A stretch of DNA of 64,000 bases from Desnuesiella massiliensis (GTDB taxonomy: Bacteria > Bacillota > Clostridia > Clostridiales > Clostridiaceae), in the NCBI RefSeq assembly GCF_001403615.1, contig NZ_LN879456.1:310001-374000 (forward strand). The letters are read 5' to 3'. Within the stretch, counting starts at the first letter, position 1. The number at the start of each line of letters is the position of its first letter. Shown here in pieces: positions 58,978-64,000 of the stretch. Under the pieces are notes generated by a model. It did no database searches. It was given only the letters and a program-made list of their open reading frames with translations, and had not been told where the DNA came from. Made by a program: the position numbers and the translations under genes.

Positions 58978-60750
58978 TTATATTATCATAGCACTTATAT
59001 TGTACACTAGGAATGAAACTATCCACGCTAGTACTAACTGATATCCAACTGAAAACCAAGCCATTTTACTTCCATATTCCTTCTTTATAGTTGCAACTGT
59101 GGCCATGCAAGGCGTATATAGTAAAGTAAATACTAGGAAAGATAAAGCTGCTACAGTAGTAAAATGAGAGGTCAATATAGTTTCTAGTTCACTGCCGAAT
59201 ATTACTCCCATAGTAGATACTACAGATTCCTTAGCTACAAAACCAGTAATCAATGAAACTGAGGCTTCCCAACCGCCAAAGCCTAGAGGTTTAAATAAAG
59301 GAGCTAAAATAGAACCAATAGAAGCTAATAAGCTTTCGGATATTTCTTCTGTATAGCCTGCAAAATTAAATTTAGATAATAGCCATATTATTATAGCCAT
59401 AGCAAAAATTATGGTTCCAGCTTTTTTAAGGAAGCCTTTACCCTTATCCCAAGTATGTCTAACCACATTTTTTAATTCAGGCACTTTATATTCAGGTAAT
59501 TCTATAATGAAAGGTTCTTCATCCTTCTTAAATAATGTGTTTTTAAATAATAATCCCATTAAAAATGCAATAAATATACCAAGGAAGTATAAAGCAAATA
59601 CAATTAGGTCAGCATTCTTTGGGAAAAATGCTGCAGTGAATACGGCATATATGGGTAGTCTTGCGTTACAAGACATTAAGGGAACTAATAAAGCAGTTAA
59701 TTTTCTATCCTTCTCGCTTTCTAAGGTTCTAGCAGACATTATGGCTGGAACAGAACAACCGAAGCCTACCACAAATGGTATAAATGCCTTTCCTGAAAGA
59801 CCTATTTTTCTCATGAGCTTATCCATTATTAAGGCTACTCTAGACATGTATCCGCTATCTTCTAAAATAGATATGAAAAGAAATAAAGTCATGATTATAG
59901 GTGCGAAAACAATAACGCTACCTACACCACCAATAATTCCTTCAACTATTAAGGAATTAAACCAAGGACTTGAATTCTCAAGCAATCCAGCTACAAAAGG
60001 AGAAAGCTTTTCTGCTATGAAACCGTCAAGTAAATCTGAAAGAGGTTGTCCGACCCAATTAAAGGTTATTTTAAACATCAAAAACATGATGGCAATAAAT
60101 AAAATATAAGATAAAATAGGATTTAAAACAATTTTATCAATCTTCTCAGTGGAAGATTCTATTTTTTTAGTGTTATTATCTAGTTTTACGCAAGTACTTA
60201 AAATACTATCTATGTAATCATAAGTTGCCTTTTCGTTAGGAAAATGATAATCATTATCATCAATTACTCCTAAAAAATCCTTGTTTTCTATATTTTTTAC
60301 AAGGTCATTTACTCCTTTAGATTTGCTTGCCACTATAGGAATAATAGTCACTTTAAGCTTCTCAGCAAGCGCATTAAAGTCTATATTAATTTTTTTTGCT
60401 TCAGCTACATCCAGCATATTTAAAACTAATATCATAGGTTTATGAAATTGCTTTAATTGAGTAGTTAGATATAGATTTCTATTTAGATTAGACGCATCTA
60501 CTATATTGATGATAACATCTACATTTCCGTGTTCTAAGAATTCTTTAGAAATTTTCTCCTCATTAGAGAAGGTATCCATGGCATATATACCAGGTAAGTC
60601 TACTACCTTTATAGATTTGTTAGCAAAACCTTCTTTCTTTTCAACAGTAACACCAGGCCAATTACCTACATACTGATTAGATCCAGTTAAGGCGTTAAAT
60701 AGCGTAGTTTTACCTACATTAGGATTACCAAGTAAAGCAGCAGTAATCAT
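58978..60750 (-). CDS. feoB: Ferrous iron transporter FeoB
   Basis: This 590-aa protein has an N-terminal GTPase domain with G1 GNPNVGKTTLF, G2 around GVTVEKK, G3 DLPGIYAMD and G4 NMLDVAEA. A helical linker and 8-10 membrane helices follow, including the Gate motifs (FVVGFGCSVPAIMSART, SCNARLPIYA). It is shorter than E. coli FeoB (773) but within the Firmicute range. It imports Fe2+ and is the second gene after feoA. It contains a perfect Fur-consensus 15-mer within the coding sequence at 60245-60259. Confidence 0.96.
   Translation of the reverse strand: MITAALLGNPNVGKTTLFNALTGSNQYVGNWPGVTVEKKEGFANKSIKVVDLPGIYAMDTFSNEEKISKEFLEHGNVDVIINIVDASNLNRNLYLTTQLKQFHKPMILVLNMLDVAEAKKINIDFNALAEKLKVTIIPIVASKSKGVNDLVKNIENKDFLGVIDDNDYHFPNEKATYDYIDSILSTCVKLDNNTKKIESSTEKIDKIVLNPILSYILFIAIMFLMFKITFNWVGQPLSDLLDGFIAEKLSPFVAGLLENSSPWFNSLIVEGIIGGVGSVIVFAPIIMTLFLFISILEDSGYMSRVALIMDKLMRKIGLSGKAFIPFVVGFGCSVPAIMSARTLESEKDRKLTALLVPLMSCNARLPIYAVFTAAFFPKNADLIVFALYFLGIFIAFLMGLLFKNTLFKKDEEPFIIELPEYKVPELKNVVRHTWDKGKGFLKKAGTIIFAMAIIIWLLSKFNFAGYTEEISESLLASIGSILAPLFKPLGFGGWEASVSLITGFVAKESVVSTMGVIFGSELETILTSHFTTVAALSFLVFTLLYTPCMATVATIKKEYGSKMAWFSVGYQLVLAWIVSFLVYNISAMII
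60245..60259. promoter_or_regulatory. Fur-consensus 15-mer inside feoB
   Basis: TGATAATCATTATCA is an exact 7-1-7 Fur consensus. It encodes Asp-Asp-Asn-Asp-Tyr-His in the GTPase-membrane linker region, so it could be coincidental coding sequence. Confidence 0.3.
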
Positions 60751-60791
60751 TTTCGTCCCCCTTACAAATAAATTGTTTAATAGCTACAATA

Positions 60792-61019
60792 TTATACTGC
60801 AGCTCTTATTATTATATTTTTTGCATCATTTTTTCTGATAGCCATGTCAAAGCCTCTAAAATTTACTACTATAGGATCTCCTAGAGGAGCAGCTCTTTTT
60901 ATTAAGATTTCAGTTCCTTCAATACAACCTAAGGCTAAAAGTCTTTTAGCTAATTTTTCATTACCTTGTACATTCATAACAAGACCTTTTTGACCAATTT
61001 TTAAATCGCAAATGCACAT
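60792..61019 (-). CDS. feoA: FeoA family protein
   Basis: This 75-aa SH3-like protein supports FeoB: ICDLKIGQKGLVMNV, LAKRLLALGCIEGTEI and DPIVVNFRGFDMAIRKNDA match the family. The start is the ATG after GAGGTG; a GTG three codons earlier is inside the ribosome site. It is the first gene of feoA-feoB-Cys-rich protein and is preceded by a Fur-like box. Confidence 0.95.
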   Translation of the reverse strand: MCICDLKIGQKGLVMNVQGNEKLAKRLLALGCIEGTEILIKRAAPLGDPIVVNFRGFDMAIRKNDAKNIIIRAAV

Positions 61020-61035
61020 AATTAACACCTCGCAT

Positions 61036-61084
61036 TGAAAATCATTTTCAATTATATATTACCACCTCGTTATATATAAGTCAA
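61036..61084 (-). promoter_or_regulatory. feoA promoter with Fur-like box
   Basis: On the minus strand, TTGACT (61079-61084) and TAATAT (61056-61061) are 17 bp apart. Directly downstream is TGAAAATCATTTTCA (61036-61050), a near-perfect dyad matching the Fur consensus at 12 of 14 positions. Binding there would cover the transcription start. Confidence 0.7.
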
Positions 61085-61165
61085 TAGTTTTTTATACATG
61101 TTAATAAAATAACATAGTATAGAATTTAGTTACTTTTTGGTATATAATCATTGGGGAGGGGATTT

Positions 61166-61540
61166 ATGAATATGATTGATGTGGGGTGTTTTTTAAATAA
61201 AAGATTTAAAGAAAGAAAAGATTTTAGCTTGGATATATACTATCCTTGCGTAAATAATGAGAGTGTTTATACTAAATATAATAATTTAGAACCTTTATTA
61301 AAGGCAATAAATATTTCTGAAACTGGTATTTGTTTTGTAAGTAGAATTTCCCTTAAAGAAGGAGACTTTATTTCTTTTTTAAATAAAATAGGAAATAATC
61401 CTTCATTCTGGTGTCTAAGCCAAGTAAGATGGATAAGAGATTTTGAAAAGCTGCAAATAGTAGGTTGTGAATTTTTCTTATTAAATCAAAATCAAGTTGA
61501 AAAAATAAGAAGCTTTATCGATGCGCAAATGTACCTCTAA
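61166..61540 (+). CDS. PilZ-like c-di-GMP-binding protein
   Basis: This 124-aa protein has the PilZ core: an RxxxR motif (KRFKERKDF, near residue 15), then AINISETGICFVS carrying the (D/N)xSxxG motif. Beta strands RISLKEGDFISF and WCLSQVRWIR follow, then VGCEFFLL. Both c-di-GMP contact motifs are present. No cyclase or phosphodiesterase lies in the window. The start is the ATG after GGGGAGGGG. Confidence 0.75.
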   Translation: MNMIDVGCFLNKRFKERKDFSLDIYYPCVNNESVYTKYNNLEPLLKAINISETGICFVSRISLKEGDFISFLNKIGNNPSFWCLSQVRWIRDFEKLQIVGCEFFLLNQNQVEKIRSFIDAQMYL

Positions 61541-61639
61541 ATTTTAGGGGTATTTTATTTTTTTTATTTTTTATTTATAATGGAATAATATAAAAATAAA
61601 GCATATTTTATATTAATAATATTTATATAGGAGGAAGAT

Positions 61640-62368
61640 ATGAAAAATATAGGAGCTTTTTTTGATATAGATGGAACCTTGTATAGAGAAGGATTGATTG
61701 CAGAGATTTTTAAAAAATTAGTTAAATATGAAATTATAGAGCCTGAAAAGTGGTATAATGATGTTAGACCTGAATATCAAAAATGGGATAAAAGACAGGG
61801 AAATTATGATAATTATCTTTTAAAAATGGCGGGGATTTATATCGAGGCCGTAAAAGGTCTTCATAAATCACAGGTGGAGTTTATAGCTAAAAGGGTTGTA
61901 AATCAAAAGGGCGATAGAGTATATACTTTTACTAGGGATAGAATAAAATGGCATAAGGAACAAGGACATAAAATCATTATAATATCAGGCAGTCCTCAGG
62001 AACTAGTAAAGGAGATGGCCGAAAAATATGGATTTGATGATTTTATGGGAGCAGTGTATACAATAAACGAAGACGATATATATACTGGAGAAGTCATAGC
62101 AATGTGGGATAGCATAAGTAAAGAAAAAGCAGTAAATGATTTTCAAAAGCTTTATGATATAGATTTAAACTCTAGTTACGCCTATGGAGATACAGCAGGA
62201 GATTTTACTATGTTGGGGTTAGTTGGAAATCCTATTTGTGTAAATCCTACAAGAGAGCTTATCAATAAGGTCCTGGACAACGAAATTGTAAGTGAAAAGG
62301 TCCAAATAGTAGTAGAAAGAAAAGATGTTATATATAGCATCAACCCCAAAAATCTGCAGATTTTATAG
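61640..62368 (+). CDS. HAD-superfamily hydrolase, subfamily IB (SerB-like)
   Basis: This 242-aa phosphatase-like protein has motif I FFDIDGTLY (nucleophile and acid Asp), a helical cap, motif II IIISGSP, a Lys in KEKAVNDF, and motif III YAYGDTAGDFTMLGLVGNP. The family includes phosphoserine and other small phosphomonoesterases; the substrate is unclear. It is followed after 14 bp by an RNase H-like gene. Confidence 0.85.
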   Translation: MKNIGAFFDIDGTLYREGLIAEIFKKLVKYEIIEPEKWYNDVRPEYQKWDKRQGNYDNYLLKMAGIYIEAVKGLHKSQVEFIAKRVVNQKGDRVYTFTRDRIKWHKEQGHKIIIISGSPQELVKEMAEKYGFDDFMGAVYTINEDDIYTGEVIAMWDSISKEKAVNDFQKLYDIDLNSSYAYGDTAGDFTMLGLVGNPICVNPTRELINKVLDNEIVSEKVQIVVERKDVIYSINPKNLQIL

Positions 62369-62382
62369 GAAAGAGTGGTAAT

Positions 62383-63030
62383 GTGATTATTAGAGAAAAC
62401 ACCATAGAAGTATTAGATGTACCATTAGATAATTCTCTGGAAGTATCAGGAGAAAGGGATAGGTTTAAAGAAGCAATTTTTTTTGATTTAGAGCATTATG
62501 TTTATAAAAAGCCCATTTGCGTAGGCGTATTTGGATGCGGTTATTTTGATGAGGCTACCTCTTCTATTAATGTAAGGCAGTATATGATCGAAAATAGGAA
62601 GGAATCTGTGGATATTTTAATTATGGCAGCACAGTACTTTAATGATATGCTTGTAAATAAAAATAAGAAGTATATTGTTACCTTTTCCGGAAACAATGAT
62701 TTTACAGTAATAAACTATCTTTTTAATAAATATGGGATAAAAATAAATTTAAAAGAGCAATTTCAAGAAGTGGATCTGCAAAAGGAATATGAAAAATCTA
62801 CGAAAGAAAATATAGGATTAAAATCCTTAGAAAAAAAGATTGGTATCATTAGGGAAGGTGAATTGGTAAGTGGCTCAAATCTAGCTAAAACTTTTAGCAA
62901 GGTCATGAAGGATAATGATTATATAAAAAGGATGCCTGAGGAGAAGATAGAAAGAATCCTTCTTTATAATGAACAGGATGTGGTGAATTTATTTCATATT
63001 TTTATTAATTGGGATAAAATAAAAGATTAA
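62383..63030 (+). CDS. RNase H-like exonuclease domain protein (YprB type)
   Basis: This 215-aa protein has a DEDD-type ribonuclease H-like fold: AIFFDLEHYVYKKPICVGVF (D and E of motif I), FSGNNDFTVINYLFNKY (motif II), LKSLEKKIGIIR (a YprB-type helix) and YNEQDVVNLFHIF (motif III Asp). It is probably a 3'-5' exonuclease; RNA or DNA preference is unknown. The start is GTG with AAAGAGTGG upstream. It is likely co-transcribed with the HAD gene. Confidence 0.65.
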   Translation: MIIRENTIEVLDVPLDNSLEVSGERDRFKEAIFFDLEHYVYKKPICVGVFGCGYFDEATSSINVRQYMIENRKESVDILIMAAQYFNDMLVNKNKKYIVTFSGNNDFTVINYLFNKYGIKINLKEQFQEVDLQKEYEKSTKENIGLKSLEKKIGIIREGELVSGSNLAKTFSKVMKDNDYIKRMPEEKIERILLYNEQDVVNLFHIFINWDKIKD

Positions 63031-63064
63031 AAAGCGCATAAACCAAAGGGGTTGCGCTTTTGAT
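63030..63064 (+). terminator. Terminator after the RNase H-like gene
   Basis: The stem AAAAGCGCA / TGCGCTTTT has a 14-nt loop. The next gene starts only 21 bp further on. Confidence 0.7.
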
Positions 63065-63081
63065 TTTATTAAGGAGGAAAA

Positions 63082-63681
63082 ATGAAAAAGAAAAACATAG
63101 TTTATTTAATAGTCTTTATAATATTATTTTTGAGCTCCTTTTTAATATTAAATAATTTAAATAACAAAAGGGGTAATTCTAATGCAGCCTTAGAACAAGA
63201 AAAAAAAGAAGTTAAAGATAAGGAAAAGGTAGAAAGTAACAAAGATAATTTAGAGGAAAATAAGTCACAAGAAATCCAATCTAAAAAAGATACTAGCTTT
63301 GTAGAAGGAACTAATGAAAAGAGTGATAAAACTTATGTTGAAGAAATTATAAATAATTTTAACTTTATTTATAGTCAGTTAGTAAAGGATAAAGAAGTTC
63401 CTTTATCCTACTTAAATTCTGTAGTGATTAAAGACAGTGAGTTTTATAAATACATAACTGAGGATATTAAAAGATTAAGAGAAAAAAATGCTTCTATAAA
63501 TCTTGAGCTGTTAGAAATAAAAAGTATTACGGATTTAGAAAACCATAATGAGGTAAAGGTAGTGGCAAAGGAGAAATACAAGCTTAATGAAGAAAAGGAA
63601 GAATTAAAAGAATATACAAGCACCTATTATATAAGATTAAAGTCTGATAGCATGGGGATTTATAAAAAGGACATGAAATAG
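63082..63681 (+). CDS. Membrane-anchored K/E-rich protein, unknown
   Basis: This 199-aa protein has one N-terminal membrane helix (residues 5-25) and a strongly charged, probably extended linker (about 35-85, Lys/Glu-rich). It ends in a small alpha/beta domain (about 85-199, YVEEIINNFNFIYSQLV...KVVAKEKYKLNEEKEEL...YYIRLKSD). I do not recognise a family. AAGGAGG precedes the ATG. Confidence 0.6.
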   Translation: MKKKNIVYLIVFIILFLSSFLILNNLNNKRGNSNAALEQEKKEVKDKEKVESNKDNLEENKSQEIQSKKDTSFVEGTNEKSDKTYVEEIINNFNFIYSQLVKDKEVPLSYLNSVVIKDSEFYKYITEDIKRLREKNASINLELLEIKSITDLENHNEVKVVAKEKYKLNEEKEELKEYTSTYYIRLKSDSMGIYKKDMK

Positions 63682-63720
63682 GGATAAGGTATGTATTGGT
63701 TGGATATATAAGAAAAAAGC

Positions 63721-63741
63721 TGTGGCTAAGCATTAGCCACG
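63721..63741 (+). repeat. Hairpin and TGTGC-type low-complexity stretch
   Basis: GTGGCTAAGCATTAGCCAC forms a stem. The following 63790-63822 contains the near-repetitive ATTGTGCACTGTGCGTTGTG. I see no gene in 63682-63847. Confidence 0.4.
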
Positions 63742-63825
63742 CCTTATAAATTCTCAATTTGTTTGCAGCATCAGCTGAGAAAAAATTTCCTTCACTGTAA
63801 ATTGTGCACTGTGCGTTGTGAATTT

Positions 63826-63853
63826 AATAAAAGTTGCGTGGCAACTTTTATCT
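63826..63853. terminator. Hairpin at the end of the ComEC-like gene
   Basis: The stem AATAAAAGTTGC / GCAACTTTTAT has loop GTG, with A/T runs on both sides. It overlaps the minus-strand stop codon at 63848-63850. Confidence 0.65.
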
Positions 63854-64000
63854 ATTATTCTTAAACTCAATATTTTTTCCATCGCTATAAAGAACAATAG
63901 TACCATTAGTATCTGTTCTAAAATATTTAATATTTCTATTTTTTAATTCATTAATAGTTTCTTTATGGGGGTGCCCGTAATCGTTATTTTTACCACAGCT
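63848..64000 (-). CDS. ComEC/Rec2-like metallo-beta-lactamase protein, C-terminal fragment
   Basis: The last 50 codons of a minus-strand gene run off the window edge. The sequence includes GKNNDYGHPHKETINELKNR and then IKYFRTDTNGTIVLYSDG. This matches the conserved NxYGHPxxxxL...RTDxxGxI end of ComEC-type metallo-beta-lactamase domains. Whether the full gene has the ComEC membrane part cannot be seen. Confidence 0.75.
   Translation of the reverse strand, partial: SCGKNNDYGHPHKETINELKNRNIKYFRTDTNGTIVLYSDGKNIEFKNNR

Noticed and set aside
59411..60109. Plus-strand 232-codon open frame opposite feoB
   Set aside because: It is antisense to conserved FeoB membrane helices, with no ribosome site or recognisable protein features.

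Overview
The window reads as chromosome of a low-GC, anaerobic, fermentative, spore-forming Firmicute, most likely a Clostridium sensu stricto relative. The reasons are the strong A+T bias, AGGAGG-type ribosome sites with some TTG/GTG starts, pyruvate formate-lyase with its activase, hybrid-cluster protein, rubredoxin, two T-box leaders, a PyrR-type attenuator, and sporulation-linked genes (prkA/yhbH/spoVR, a PdaA-like deacetylase). Coding density is high and most transcription units end in clear intrinsic terminators. I saw no tRNA, rRNA, CRISPR array or phage.

Layout. 1-5.0 kb: the 3' end of manA carrying an IS200-type insertion, pckA, and an IS3-family element inserted in the loop of the pckA terminator. 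5-11.4 kb: a transglutaminase-like lipoprotein, a thiolase remnant, sodA, a small membrane protein, a thioredoxin-like protein, uppP, pfkA and a beta-lactamase-fold protein lacking the usual serine. 11.4-17.4 kb: the pyrimidine operon pyrBICFKDE behind a PyrR-type attenuator. 17.5-21.9 kb: divergent focA and pflB-pflA with Rex-like operators. 22-26.5 kb: prkA-yhbH-spoVR. 26.5-34 kb: rubredoxin (too short for most ORF cut-offs), a large SPFH protein, pdaA-like, a MATE transporter without a usable start codon, a DnaQ-like exonuclease and arginase. 34-45 kb: ldh with a Fur-like box, T-box-asnA, a methyltransferase, birA, hcp, an LCP protein, deoD, a PIN-PhoH protein and a phosphodiester glycosidase family protein. 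45-55.3 kb: a membrane-anchored propeller-like protein, a site-2 protease, trmB, two divergent Ppx/GppA genes, ppk and a two-component system. 55.3-64 kb: an argS T-box leader separated from argS by a second IS200 copy, a CBS protein, a feoA-feoB-Cys-rich-protein iron locus, a PilZ protein, a HAD hydrolase, an RNase H-like protein, a K/E-rich membrane protein and the C-terminus of a ComEC-like protein.

How the genes fit together. Fermentation genes (pfkA, pflBA/focA, ldh, pckA) appear to be wired to redox state (Rex-like sites) and iron (Fur-like sites at feoA and ldh). Amino-acid supply is sensed by T-boxes: specifier AAC for asnA and AGA for argS. Mobile elements have repeatedly landed at terminators, and each carries its own hairpins that shape flanking transcription. 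I found no single locus that is clearly a new system. The best leads are the terminator-targeting insertion sequences (one lies between a T-box and its gene), the iron-lactate link, the Ppk/divergent-Ppx/two-component cluster, the SPFH protein with vault-like repeats, and several enzyme-fold proteins lacking catalytic residues.
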